In this document: positions 25,118 to 34,341 of the stretch, in pieces
How the letters are laid out: each line of letters opens with the position of its first letter
Numbering within the stretch: the first letter of the stretch is position 1
NCBI GenBank assembly: GCA_009377865.1
Contig: WHTH01000001.1
Coordinates: forward strand, 62,001-126,000
DNA: 64,000 nucleotides
DNA from: Pseudonocardiaceae bacterium
GTDB lineage: Bacteria; Actinomycetota; Actinomycetes; Mycobacteriales; Pseudonocardiaceae
Direction of reading: 5' to 3'
Program-made: the position numbers and the translations under genes
The notes under the pieces: model-generated
What the model was told of the DNA's origin: nothing
Database searches by the model: none
Seen by the model: the letters and a program-made list of their open reading frames with translations, nothing else

Positions 25118-26605
25118 TCACCCGCCGGAGAGCTTTTCCCGTAGCGCCGCCAGCTGAGCGTCGCTGGCCAGCGAGCCCTCGCTGTCAGCGGAGGAGGGCT
25201 GCTGCGGTTGCTGCTGCGGAGCGGGCGCTTCGTTGCTGTCCGAGGAGAAATCCTGCTCCCCGGTCACCTCGGCCTCCGCCTCGCTCGCCTTGACCACCTG
25301 CTTGCGATGCTGCTCGAAGCGGACATGCGCGTCGGCGTAGGAACGCTCCCACTCCTCGCGCTGCTTCTCGTAGCCCTCGAGCCAGTCGTTGGTCTCGGGA
25401 TCGAAGCCTTCGGGGTAGATGTAGTTGCCCTCGTTGTCGTACTCGGCGGTCATACCGTACTGCGTCGGGTCGAACTCCATCTCGGGGCTCAGGCCCTCGT
25501 TGGCCTGCTTGAGCGACAGCGAGATCCGGCGCCGGTCAAGATCGATGTCGATGACCTTGACCATGACGTCGTCACCGACCTGCACGACCTGCTCGGGGAT
25601 CTCCACGTGTCGCTCGGCCAGCTCGGAGATGTGCACCAGGCCCTCGATGCCCTCCTCGACACGGACGAACGCGCCGAAGGGCACCAGCTTGGTCGCCTTG
25701 CCGGGCACGATCTGGCCGATCTGGTGGGTGCGGGCGAACTGCCGCCACGGGTCTTCCTGCGTCGCCTTGAGCGACAGCGACACCCGCTCGCGATCCAGGT
25801 CGACGTCGAGCACCTCGACCGTGACCTCCTGGCCGACCTCGACGACCTCGCTCGGGTGGTCGATGTGCTTCCAGGACAGTTCCGAGACGTGCACCAGACC
25901 GTCCACGCCACCGAGGTCGACGAACGCCCCGAAGTTGACGATGGAGGAGACCTGGCCCTTGCGGACCTGGCCCTTCTGCAGCTGGTTGAGGAACTCGCTG
26001 CGCACCTCGGACTGGGTCTGCTCCAGCCAGGCACGGCGGGACAGCACCACGTTGTTGCGGTTCTTGTCCAGCTCGATGATCTTGGCCTCGAGTTCGCGGC
26101 CGACATAGGGCTGCAGGTCACGGACCCGACGCATCTCGACCAGCGACGCAGGGAGGAACCCGCGCAGGCCGATGTCCAGGATCAGGCCGCCCTTGACGAC
26201 CTCGATGACGGTTCCGGAAACGGGCTCCTCGTTCTCCTTGAGCGTCTCGATCGTGCCCCAGGCGCGCTCGTACTGCGCGCGCTTCTTGGACAGGATCAGC
26301 CGGCCTTCCTTGTCCTCCTTCTGCAGGACGAGGGCTTCGACCGGCTCGCCCATCTCGACGACCTCGGCGGGGTCGACGTCATGCTTGATGGACAGCTCCC
26401 GGGAAGGGATGACCCCTTCGGTCTTGTAGCCGATATCGAGCAGCACCTCGTCGCGATCGATCTTGACGATGGTGCCTTCGACGATGTCCCCATCGTTGAA
26501 GTACTTGATCGTCTGGTCGATGGCGGCGAGGAATTCCTCCTCCGTCCCGACGTCGTTGATCGCGACTTGCTGCATGGTCGGGGCGGTGGTGGTATCGGTG
26601 GTCAT
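25118..26605 (-). CDS. rpsA: 30S ribosomal protein S1
   Basis: 495 residues with four S1 RNA-binding repeats, the usual actinobacterial number. They begin near GDIVEGTIVKIDRDEVLLDIGY, then GTVIEVVKGGLILDIG, VRKGQVSSIVNFGAFVDLGG and QIVPGKATKLVPFGAFVRVEEG. S1 unfolds mRNA for initiation on leadered transcripts. The C-terminus is acidic and Gln-rich (APAPQQQPQQPSSADSE). Start is ATG 26605 with GGAG 11 nt upstream; the open frame runs further but is not conserved-looking. Confidence 0.97.
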   Translation of the reverse strand: MTTDTTTAPTMQQVAINDVGTEEEFLAAIDQTIKYFNDGDIVEGTIVKIDRDEVLLDIGYKTEGVIPSRELSIKHDVDPAEVVEMGEPVEALVLQKEDKEGRLILSKKRAQYERAWGTIETLKENEEPVSGTVIEVVKGGLILDIGLRGFLPASLVEMRRVRDLQPYVGRELEAKIIELDKNRNNVVLSRRAWLEQTQSEVRSEFLNQLQKGQVRKGQVSSIVNFGAFVDLGGVDGLVHVSELSWKHIDHPSEVVEVGQEVTVEVLDVDLDRERVSLSLKATQEDPWRQFARTHQIGQIVPGKATKLVPFGAFVRVEEGIEGLVHISELAERHVEIPEQVVQVGDDVMVKVIDIDLDRRRISLSLKQANEGLSPEMEFDPTQYGMTAEYDNEGNYIYPEGFDPETNDWLEGYEKQREEWERSYADAHVRFEQHRKQVVKASEAEAEVTGEQDFSSDSNEAPAPQQQPQQPSSADSEGSLASDAQLAALREKLSGG

Positions 26606-26917
26606 GCGGTGGGTTGCTCCGGAGGGACTCAGATCATGGATTGAACAGTGCAGGTGGTGTGGCTGGTGCCGCACGGCTGTCCGTCCTCGCCGCGGACATC
26701 TACGCAAGCACTGTCAGCAGTGCAACCACCGACAGGAGCCACATGTTCCACAGGCGTGAAATGCTGAGCAGGCACCCGATCAAGGATCGCCTGTGACCGA
26801 AGATCGCGAATGCCCAAGCAGCCCGAACCCACCGCGCGTGACGATCATACGCAGCGAGGCCGGGCGCGGCAAACGCACCCCCGGCACCCCGCGCGCGCGG
26901 TCTGTAAGACTTCACCG
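26606..26917. promoter_or_regulatory. Divergent intergenic region, rpsA and methyltransferase
   Basis: 312 bp without a gene. It must hold the rpsA promoter and leader and the promoter of the methyltransferase. A perfect small hairpin (GCACTG-TCAG-CAGTGC, 26708-26723) lies mid-region. I could not fix a -35/-10 pair with confidence on either strand; AAGACT ends 6 nt before the GTG at 26918. Confidence 0.35.
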
Positions 26918-27784
26918 GTGAACGGCGGCACACCCTCCAACGATCACGGCGCGGCGGCGCCGCAGGCCCCGGCTGAAGCGGTGCTGGGCACCGCCGGCGT
27001 GGTTCGCCGGACGGTGTCTGCCGCCGAGTCCACCGCGGTGACCCGCCGGTGGTGGGACGCCGACGCGGACGACTACCACGCGGAGCACGGGGAGTTCCTC
27101 GGCGTGCACGACTTCGTCTGGTGCCCCGAGGGCCTACGCGAGCAGGACGCCGAGTTGCTCGGCGACGTGCGGGGAGCTCGGGCGCTCGAGGTCGGGTGCG
27201 GCTCGGCGCCGTGCTCCCAGTGGCTCGCCGAGCATGGTGCGTGGGTGGTCGGCCTCGACGTCTCGGCCGGGATGCTGCGCCATGCGCAGGCGGCCGCCGC
27301 AGCGACCGGGACGATGGTGCCGCTTGTGCAGGCGGGTGCCGAGCGGCTGCCGTTCGCCGAGATGTCCTTCGACGTCGCATGCTCGGCGTTCGGCGCTGTC
27401 CCGTTCGTCGCGGACTCGACGGCCGTGATGCGAGAGGTCGCCCGCGTGCTGCGACCCGGCGGGCGATGGGTCTTCGCCGTCAACCACCCGATTCGCTGGA
27501 TCTTTCCGGACGACCCCGGGCCGGCCGGGCTCACAGCCGTGCAGCCCTACTTCGACCGCACTCCCTATGTCGAGGTCGACGGCTCCGGCCGACCGACCTA
27601 CGTGGAGCACCACCGCACCCTCGGGGATCGGGTGCGCGAGATCGCGGCTGCCGGGCTCGTGCTGACCGACCTGGTGGAGCCCGAGTGGCCCGAAGGCCAC
27701 CAGCGGGAATGGGGGCAGTGGAGCCCGCTGCGTGGCGCGCTGTTCCCAGGCACCGCGATCTTCTGCTGCCGGCGGCCCGAGTGA
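26918..27784 (+). CDS. Class I SAM-dependent methyltransferase
   Basis: 288 residues from GTG 26918. SAM motif I is ALEVGCGSAPCSQWLAEHG (about residues 88-106). The acidic end of strand 2 is VVGLDVSAGML, motif II is AERLPFAEMSFDVACSAFGAVPFV, and motif III is VARVLRPGGRWVFAVNHP. The sequence WWDADADDYHAEHGEFLG before motif I is common in actinobacterial small-molecule methyltransferases. Substrate unknown. The stop overlaps the GNAT gene start (GTGA), so the two are an operon. Confidence 0.88.
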   Translation: MNGGTPSNDHGAAAPQAPAEAVLGTAGVVRRTVSAAESTAVTRRWWDADADDYHAEHGEFLGVHDFVWCPEGLREQDAELLGDVRGARALEVGCGSAPCSQWLAEHGAWVVGLDVSAGMLRHAQAAAAATGTMVPLVQAGAERLPFAEMSFDVACSAFGAVPFVADSTAVMREVARVLRPGGRWVFAVNHPIRWIFPDDPGPAGLTAVQPYFDRTPYVEVDGSGRPTYVEHHRTLGDRVREIAAAGLVLTDLVEPEWPEGHQREWGQWSPLRGALFPGTAIFCCRRPE

Positions 27785-28695
27785 GCAGCGCCAACGACCT
27801 GCTGGCCGCGCAGACGCAGCGGTTGCGCTCGATCGACCCGCTGCTCCCGCCGGCCGAGGCACTGCCGCACGCCGAGGTGCTCGTGGCGGGTCCGGTCGCC
27901 GGTTCGCTGCTGCGATCCGATCATCCGGAAGGCTCGCCGGCACGGCTGTGGTCAGCCGGCCACGTCTGCGAGCTGGTACCGGTGCTCGGCGACGCCGGGC
28001 TGGCCGGCATGAACACGCTGCTCGAGGCGTGGCGGGAGCGGCTGCCCGATCTCGAACTGCCCGACAGCGACTCGGCGTGCGTGGTGTGCTGGCCCAGCCG
28101 CGACGTCGAGATCGCCCGCGCGCTGCTCGACCACGGCTTCGTGCCGCTGTCGGTGATCGCTGTGAATACCCCACTCGAGGCGCCGCGACCTTGCCCGCAG
28201 GGTGACGGGGTGCGCCCGGCCGGCCCGAGCGACCTGGAGGTGTGCCTGCGGCTGACGCTGGCCGAGCAAGCCTACTCGACGCTGGTCGGCGGGGCGGTGC
28301 TGCGCGAGGACACCGAGGAGGTCAAGCGGCGGCTGCTCGCCACCCGGTTGCAGCGCGGCGAGCCGATCTGGCTCGCGGAGCAGGACGGCCTGGCCGTCGG
28401 GATCGCCGAGTGCGGCTACAGCGATGCAGTGCCGGGTAGCCGGATGGCGAGCCGGCTGCCTGCGGGGCGTTGGGGGTACATCAACTGCGCCTCGGTGCTT
28501 CCCGGCACGCGCGGGCAGGGGGTGGGGGGGCGGCTGGTCGGCCGAGCGCACGCCGCCTTCGCCGCCGCCGGAGTGGTTGGCGCGTACCTCTACTACAACC
28601 CCCCCAACCCGTTGTCCTCGGTGTTCTGGCCCCGGCACGGCTATCGTCCGCTGTGGACGGTCTGGGAGCTACGGCCGGCCACCGCGCTGCGCTGA
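27781..28695 (+). CDS. GNAT-family acetyltransferase
   Basis: 304 residues. The C-terminal GNAT fold (about 145-300) shows GRWGYINCASVLPGTRGQGVGGRLVGRAH, which contains the acetyl-CoA pyrophosphate loop QGVGGRL, followed by YLYYNPPNPLSSVFWPRHGYRPLW. The N-terminal half (1-130) looks like a degenerate first GNAT-like domain (CVVCWPSRDVEIARALLDHGFVPLSVIAV). The acceptor is unknown. Cotranscribed with the methyltransferase; ends seven bases from the convergent polA. Confidence 0.82.
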   Translation: MSSANDLLAAQTQRLRSIDPLLPPAEALPHAEVLVAGPVAGSLLRSDHPEGSPARLWSAGHVCELVPVLGDAGLAGMNTLLEAWRERLPDLELPDSDSACVVCWPSRDVEIARALLDHGFVPLSVIAVNTPLEAPRPCPQGDGVRPAGPSDLEVCLRLTLAEQAYSTLVGGAVLREDTEEVKRRLLATRLQRGEPIWLAEQDGLAVGIAECGYSDAVPGSRMASRLPAGRWGYINCASVLPGTRGQGVGGRLVGRAHAAFAAAGVVGAYLYYNPPNPLSSVFWPRHGYRPLWTVWELRPATALR

Positions 28696-28702
28696 GCCCA
28701 GC

Positions 28703-31429
28703 TCAATGTGCCGCGTCGTCCCAGGAGTGACCCGAGCCCACCGAGACCTCCAGCTCCACGTCGAGGGTGTACGCCGAGCCCATCTCACGGCGGGCCAGCT
28801 CCTCCACCACAGACCGCTCCCCCTCGGCGATCTCGAACACCAGCTCGTCGTGCACCTGCAGCAGCACCCGGGACCGCAGGTCCCCGCCGCGCAGCGCCCG
28901 CTGCACACCAAGCATCGCGACCTTGATGATGTCCGCGGCGCTGCCCTGGATCGGCGCGTTGAGCGCCATCCGCTCGGCCATCTCACGCCGCTGCCGGTTG
29001 TCCGAGACCAGGTCGGGCAGGTACCGGCGACGACCGAGGATGGTCGACGTGTAACCGTCCTTGCGGGCATGGTCCACGATCCGGTGCAGGTAGTCACGCA
29101 CCCCGCCGAACCGCTCGAAGTACTCGTCCATGAGGCCGCGGGCCTCCTCGGTGCTGATCCGCAGCTGCCCCGACAGCCCGAACGCCGACAGCCCGTAGGC
29201 CAGCCCGTAGTTCATCGCCTTGATCTTGGCGCGCTGCTCGCCGGTGACGTCGGCCGGCTCGACGCCGAACACCCGCGCCGCGGTGGCGGCGTGGAAGTCG
29301 AACCCCGAACGGAACGCCTCGATGAGCGCGGCGTCCTCCGAGAGGTGCGCCATGATGCGCATCTCGATCTGGCTGTAGTCCGCGGTCATCAGCTCCGTGA
29401 AGCCCTGGCCGACGACGAAGCCCTCCCGGATCCGGCGCCCGGAGTCGGTCCGGATCGGGATGTTCTGCAGGTTCGGGTCGGTCGACGACAGCCGCCCCGT
29501 CGCGGCGATCGTCTGATTGAACGTGGTGTGGATCCGCCCGTCGGCTGCCACCGACTTCAGCAGCCCGTCGACCGTCGTCTTGAGCCGGGTAGCGTCACGG
29601 TGCGCCAGCAGGTGCGCCAGGAAGGGGTGCTCGGTCGACTCGTAGAGGTTCTGCAGCGCATCGGCGTCGGTGGTGTAGCCGGTCTTGATCTTCTTGGTCT
29701 TGGGCAGGCACAGCTCCTCGAACAGCACCACCTGCAGCTGCTTGGGTGAGCCGAGGTTGATCTCCTTGCCGATCACGACGTAGCAGTCCTGCGCGGCTTG
29801 CTTCACCGCCGCGGCGAAGTCCGCCTCAAGCCCCGCCAGCACATCACCGTCCACCGCGATACCCGCCGTCTCCAGCTCGGCGAGCTCGCCGAGCAGCGGC
29901 AGCTCCAGGTCGGCGAGCAGGGCGCGACCCTCGATGCGGTCGAGTTCGACGTCCAGCGCGTCGGCGAGCTCACCGATCGCGCGCGCCCGAAGGATCGCGT
30001 CGGCGGCCAGCGCCGCGGCGTCCTCCCCCTCGAACAGGCTCGGCTGTCCGGAGTCGCCGGACTCGGCTCGCAGCTCCCGGTGCAGGTAGCGCAGCACCAG
30101 GTCGGCCAGGTCGAAGCTGCGCTGCCCGGGGCGGACCAGGTAGGCGGCCAGCGCCGTGTCGCTGGTCAGCCCGGCCACCGACCAGCCGCGGGCGCGGGCG
30201 CCGTGCAGCAGCGCCTTGGCGTCGTGGGCTGCCTTCGGGGCCGATGCGTCGGCCAGCCATCGCCCCAGCGCGGCCTCGTCGTCCGGGGTCATCGCCACGG
30301 GGTCGACGTAGCCGCCCTCACCGTCGGCGCCGGCCAGTGCGATGCACTCGATGTCCCCGACACCCTGGGCCACGACACCGCGGTAGGACAGCCCGACCCG
30401 GCGCCCGTCACGGGCATGCGCATCCAGCCACGCCGCCAGCCCACCGGGCTCGATCGCGGCGCCGCGGACCTCGAAACCCTCCTCGGCCTCCGGCTCGGCC
30501 GAGGTCAGGGTCGCGAACAGCCGGTCGCGCAGCACCCGGAACTCGAGGTCGTCGAAGAGCCGGTGCACCGCGTCGCGGTCCCAGGGCGCCATCGCCAACG
30601 ACTCGGGCCGGTCCGGGATGTCCACATCACGTACCAGTTCGGTCAGCTGCCGGTTGAGCATCACCGCGGCGAGGTTGTCGCGCAACGCGTCGCCGACCTT
30701 GCCTGGCACCTCGTCGACCCGGTCGACCAGCGAGTCCAGTGAGCCGAACTCGCGGATCCACTTGGCTGCGGTCTTCTCCCCGACCCCGGGGATGCCGGGC
30801 AGGTTGTCGGACGGGTCGCCGCGCAGCGCCGCGTAGTCGGGGTACTGCTCGGGCGACAGACCGTAGCGCTCAGCGACCTCGCCGGGGGTGAATCGGACGA
30901 GGTCGGAGACGCCCTTGCGCGGGTAGAGCACGGTGACCCGGTCGGTGACCAGCTGCAGCGCGTCGCGGTCGCCGGTGCACACCAGCACCTCGAAGCCCTC
31001 CGGCTCGGCCTGCGTGACCAGGGTCGCGATGAGGTCGTCCGCCTCGTAGCCCTCCTTGGCCAGCACCGGTATGCCCAGCGTGCCCAGCACGTCGTGGATC
31101 AGCGAGATCTGACCCCGGAACTCGTCGGGAGTAGTGGTGCGGTTGGCCTTGTATGGCGCGTAGGTCTCGGCGCGGAACGTGGCGCGCGAGACGTCGAATG
31201 CGGCGGCGATGTGGGTGGGCGCCTCGTCGCGCAGCAGGTTGATCAGCATCGAGGTGAAGCCGTAGACCGCGTTGGTGGTCTGCCCGGTGGTGGTGCGGAA
31301 GTTCTCGGCGGGCAGCGCGAAGAACGCCCGGTAGGCCAGCGAGTGGCCGTCGAGCAGCAGCAGCCGCTGCGGCGCGCCCGACAGGTCAGGGGCTGCGTCG
31401 TCGGTGGCGGCGTCGTCGGTGGCGGTCAC
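28703..31429 (-). CDS. polA: DNA polymerase I
   Basis: 908 residues. The 5' nuclease domain (1-310) has LLLDGHSLAYRAFFALP, YKANRTTTPDEFRGQ, YEADDLIATLV and DPSDNLPGIPGVGEKTA. The middle domain keeps the exonuclease fold but its catalytic acids are not evident (for example KAAHDAKALLHGARARG), as usual for actinobacterial Pol I without proofreading. The polymerase motifs are complete: TADYSQIEMRIMAHLS (A), KAMNYGLAYGLSAFGLS (B) and LQVHDELVFEI (C). Start GTG 31429, with TAGACT ending 8 nt upstream (leaderless layout). The open frame upstream is antisense to the thioesterase region. Confidence 0.97.
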   Translation of the reverse strand: MTATDDAATDDAAPDLSGAPQRLLLLDGHSLAYRAFFALPAENFRTTTGQTTNAVYGFTSMLINLLRDEAPTHIAAAFDVSRATFRAETYAPYKANRTTTPDEFRGQISLIHDVLGTLGIPVLAKEGYEADDLIATLVTQAEPEGFEVLVCTGDRDALQLVTDRVTVLYPRKGVSDLVRFTPGEVAERYGLSPEQYPDYAALRGDPSDNLPGIPGVGEKTAAKWIREFGSLDSLVDRVDEVPGKVGDALRDNLAAVMLNRQLTELVRDVDIPDRPESLAMAPWDRDAVHRLFDDLEFRVLRDRLFATLTSAEPEAEEGFEVRGAAIEPGGLAAWLDAHARDGRRVGLSYRGVVAQGVGDIECIALAGADGEGGYVDPVAMTPDDEAALGRWLADASAPKAAHDAKALLHGARARGWSVAGLTSDTALAAYLVRPGQRSFDLADLVLRYLHRELRAESGDSGQPSLFEGEDAAALAADAILRARAIGELADALDVELDRIEGRALLADLELPLLGELAELETAGIAVDGDVLAGLEADFAAAVKQAAQDCYVVIGKEINLGSPKQLQVVLFEELCLPKTKKIKTGYTTDADALQNLYESTEHPFLAHLLAHRDATRLKTTVDGLLKSVAADGRIHTTFNQTIAATGRLSSTDPNLQNIPIRTDSGRRIREGFVVGQGFTELMTADYSQIEMRIMAHLSEDAALIEAFRSGFDFHAATAARVFGVEPADVTGEQRAKIKAMNYGLAYGLSAFGLSGQLRISTEEARGLMDEYFERFGGVRDYLHRIVDHARKDGYTSTILGRRRYLPDLVSDNRQRREMAERMALNAPIQGSAADIIKVAMLGVQRALRGGDLRSRVLLQVHDELVFEIAEGERSVVEELARREMGSAYTLDVELEVSVGSGHSWDDAAH

Positions 31430-31526
31430 GGCAGGCAAGTCTATGCCCGGCCACCGACATCGATGACTGCCGCAACGCCGTACCCTCACCTCGTCCGAGG
31501 TCCCAGCACCGCCACGGAGGTGGCCC

Positions 31527-31970
31527 TTGACTGCATCCGGCAGTCCCGGTCTGCAGCCCGACCCCCACACCGCCGCCGTGATGGCGACGTGGGTCGACGA
31601 GCAGCTCACCGACCGGATGGGGATCCGCATCGCTGAATGGGACCCGGAGCGGATCGTCGGGACCGTTCCGGTCACCGGCAACCGGCAGCCGTACGGCCTG
31701 CTGCACGGCGGCGCCAGCGCCGTGCTGGCCGAGACGCTGGGGTCGACGGCGGCCGCGCTGTGGAGCATGCCCGACCGTGTTCCGCTGGGCCTGGAGCTGT
31801 CCTGTACGCACCACCAGGCAGCGACCGAGGGAGAGGTCACCGGGATCTGCACCCCGCTGCACCGAGGCCGCGGCACCGCGAGCTTCGAGATCGCGCTGCA
31901 CGACGAGCAGGGACGGCGGACCTGCACCGCACGGTTGACGTGCTTGTTGCGGGAACGCCCACCCAGGTGA
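31527..31970 (+). CDS. PaaI-type hotdog thioesterase
   Basis: 147 residues from a TTG with GGAGG eight bases upstream. The hotdog motif VTGNRQPYGLLHGGASAVLAETLGSTAA contains the HGG(A) turn and the catalytic Glu typical of the PaaI/YbgC-like clan II thioesterases. The next strands (LGLELSCTHHQAATEGEVTG) fit. It hydrolyses an acyl- or aryl-CoA; the substrate is unknown. Such genes often lie near polA in actinobacteria. Divergent from polA with 97 bp between starts. Confidence 0.88.
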   Translation: MTASGSPGLQPDPHTAAVMATWVDEQLTDRMGIRIAEWDPERIVGTVPVTGNRQPYGLLHGGASAVLAETLGSTAAALWSMPDRVPLGLELSCTHHQAATEGEVTGICTPLHRGRGTASFEIALHDEQGRRTCTARLTCLLRERPPR

Positions 31971-32002
31971 ACAAAGGTACGTCGACGAGGAGAGACCGCC
32001 GC

Positions 32003-33340
32003 GTGCGACCACCAGGAAGAGGGCGGCCCGGCGATCCCGGACCGCCTCGCCGCCCGGTGCGGTTGCTGCTGACCATCCTGATCCCCGCAGCCGCCCTGCT
32101 CGGTCTGGCGGCACCGGCGCTGGCCGGCGCGGTCGTTCCGGCCGTCACGCAAGAGACCATCCCGGTCGACGGCACACTGCGCAACGCCGACGGCACTTTC
32201 CTGTCCGGCGTCACCGTCGAGGCACTGGATTCCGGCGGCCGGCAGGTCGATCAGACCAGGACCGACGCGCAGGGCCGATGGGAGCTCGCCGTCCCGGCGG
32301 CCGGCACATACACCTTCCGCATCGACCCCGAATCGTTGCCACCCGGAACGGAGCTGCTGCAGGGCGAAGTGACCCGTGACATCGCCGAGGACCGGTTGTC
32401 CGTCGTGATCTTCCGATTCGGCGAGGAGGGCGAGGGGCTCGATACCTCCACCGCGTCGCAGGTGCTGCGGTTGCTGGTCGACGGCATCCGGTTCGGGCTC
32501 GTCATCGCGATCACCGCGGTGGGCCTGTCGCTGATCTTCGGGACCACCGGGCTGACCAACTTCTCGCACGGCGAGATCGTCACGATCGGTGCGGTGCTGG
32601 CGTGGACGGTCAACGTCACCCTCGGCGTGCAGCTGATCTGGGCGACGCTCATCGCGATCGTGCTCGGCGCGGGGTTCGGGGCGCTCAACGAGCTGGGGCT
32701 CTGGCGCCCGCTGCGCCGCCGCCGGGTCGGGCTGATCGCCCAGCTGGTGGTGTCGATCGGGCTCGGAATCGCGCTGCGCTACGCCGTGCTGATCTTCTTC
32801 GGCGGCCGCTCGGAGCCCTTCGTGGACTACACCAGCCAGATCGCCCGCTCCTACGGCCCTATCGCGCTGACCGACAAGGATCTCACGACCATCATCGTCA
32901 GCATCGCCGTCATGATCGGCATCGCGCTGCTGCTGCAGCGCACCCGCATCGGCAAGGCGATGCGTGCGGTGGCCGACAACCGCGACCTCGCGGCCTCGTC
33001 GGGCATCGACGTCGACCGGGTCGTGCTGTTCGTGTGGATGCTCGGCGGCGGACTGGCCACGCTGGGCGGAGTGCTGTTCGCGCTCTCGGAGCTGTCCAGC
33101 ACGGTGTACTGGGAGATGGGCTTCCGGTTGCTGCTGCTGATGTTCGCCGGGGTCATCCTGGGCGGTCTGGGCACCGCGTACGGCGCCCTGCTCGGTTGCC
33201 TGATCGTCGGCGTCGTCGTGCAGCTGTCGACGCTGGTCCTTCCGGTCGACCTCAAGTACATGGGCGGTCTCGCAGTGCTGATCGTCATCCTGGTGTTCAG
33301 ACCGCAGGGTCTGCTCGGCAGCCGAGCACGGATCGGGTAA
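32003..33340 (+). CDS. livH: Branched-chain amino-acid-type ABC permease LivH with N-terminal Ig-like domain
   Basis: 445 residues, start GTG 32003 behind GGAGAG. Residues 18-42 form a signal peptide (LLLTILIPAAALLGLAAPALA). Residues about 50-150 form a carboxypeptidase-regulatory/Ig-like domain (IPVDGTLRNADGTFLSGVTVEAL; RTDAQGRWELAVPAAGTYTF). From about 160 the LivH permease begins (GIRFGLVIAITAVGLSLIFGTTGLTNFSHGEIV), ending in KYMGGLAVLIVILVFRPQGLLGS. Ordinary LivH proteins are about 290 residues, so the exported domain is an addition that may interact with substrate protein outside. First gene of the liv operon. Confidence 0.88.
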   Translation: MRPPGRGRPGDPGPPRRPVRLLLTILIPAAALLGLAAPALAGAVVPAVTQETIPVDGTLRNADGTFLSGVTVEALDSGGRQVDQTRTDAQGRWELAVPAAGTYTFRIDPESLPPGTELLQGEVTRDIAEDRLSVVIFRFGEEGEGLDTSTASQVLRLLVDGIRFGLVIAITAVGLSLIFGTTGLTNFSHGEIVTIGAVLAWTVNVTLGVQLIWATLIAIVLGAGFGALNELGLWRPLRRRRVGLIAQLVVSIGLGIALRYAVLIFFGGRSEPFVDYTSQIARSYGPIALTDKDLTTIIVSIAVMIGIALLLQRTRIGKAMRAVADNRDLAASSGIDVDRVVLFVWMLGGGLATLGGVLFALSELSSTVYWEMGFRLLLLMFAGVILGGLGTAYGALLGCLIVGVVVQLSTLVLPVDLKYMGGLAVLIVILVFRPQGLLGSRARIG

Positions 33341-33345
33341 CGGCG

Positions 33346-34341
33346 ATGATCGACTTCTCGGTGCTGCTCACAAACAGCCTCGCGCAGCTGGTGGGAACCT
33401 CGGCCGTCTTCTACGCGCTGCTCGCACTCGGGCTCAACGTCCACTTCGGTTACACCGGGTTACTGAACTTCGGCCAGATCGGCTTTGCCCTGGTAGGCGG
33501 CTACGGCATGGGGATCGCGGTGACCCGCTTCGGCTTCCCGCTGTGGGGCGGGGTGCTGTTCGGCATGGCCTGCGGCGCAGCGCTCGGCGTGTTACTGGGC
33601 ATCCCGACACTGCGGTTGCGCGCCGACTACCTGGCCATCGTCACTATCGCGGCCGCCGAGATCCTACGGCTGGTGACCCGCTCCACGTCACAGACCGACC
33701 TCACCGGGGGCACCCAGGGCCTGACCGGCTACGCCGACGCGTTCACCGCCGCCAACCCGTTCGACCGGCCCGAGTACTCGTACCTCGGTGTCGGGTTCGT
33801 GCGGACCGAGCTGTGGGCGATCTGCGCGGGCTGGACAGCCGTGGCGCTGTGCGTGCTGCTGCTGTGGCTGATCGTGCGCAGCCCCTGGGGCAGGGTGCTC
33901 AAGGCGATCCGTGAGGACGAGGACGCCGCGCGGGCGCTGGGCAAGAACGTGTTCGCATACAAGATCCAGTCACTGGTGCTCGGTGGCGTCATGGGTGCGC
34001 TCGGCGGCATCTTCTACGCGCTGTCGGTCCAGTCGCTGACTCCGGACTTCTGGTCCCCACCGCAGACCTTCTTCGCCTACTGCGCACTGATCCTCGGCGG
34101 GGCCGGACGGGTACTGGGGCCCGTGATCGGCGCGATGCTGTTCTGGGCGTTCCTCTCGTTCGCCGACGGGTTGCTGCGGCAGGCGACCGGAGGTACCGAT
34201 CCGCTGATCGGCTTCATCGACACCCAGGACGTCGGCGCGATCCGGTTCGTCCTGGTGGGAATCTTCCTGGTGCTGTTGATGGTCTACCGCCCACAGGGCA
34301 TCTTCGGTAACAGAAGGGAGATGACGCTCGATGCCCGCTGA
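33346..34341 (+). CDS. livM: Branched-chain amino-acid-type ABC permease LivM
   Basis: 331 residues, ATG 33346, five bases after livH. LivM features: LLALGLNVHFGYTGLLNFGQIGFALVGGYG near the start and ARALGKNVFAYKIQSLVLGGVMGALGGIFYA, the coupling region to the ATPases. Multi-pass inner-membrane protein that forms the channel with LivH. The 3' end overlaps livG by 11 bp. Confidence 0.93.
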   Translation: MIDFSVLLTNSLAQLVGTSAVFYALLALGLNVHFGYTGLLNFGQIGFALVGGYGMGIAVTRFGFPLWGGVLFGMACGAALGVLLGIPTLRLRADYLAIVTIAAAEILRLVTRSTSQTDLTGGTQGLTGYADAFTAANPFDRPEYSYLGVGFVRTELWAICAGWTAVALCVLLLWLIVRSPWGRVLKAIREDEDAARALGKNVFAYKIQSLVLGGVMGALGGIFYALSVQSLTPDFWSPPQTFFAYCALILGGAGRVLGPVIGAMLFWAFLSFADGLLRQATGGTDPLIGFIDTQDVGAIRFVLVGIFLVLLMVYRPQGIFGNRREMTLDAR

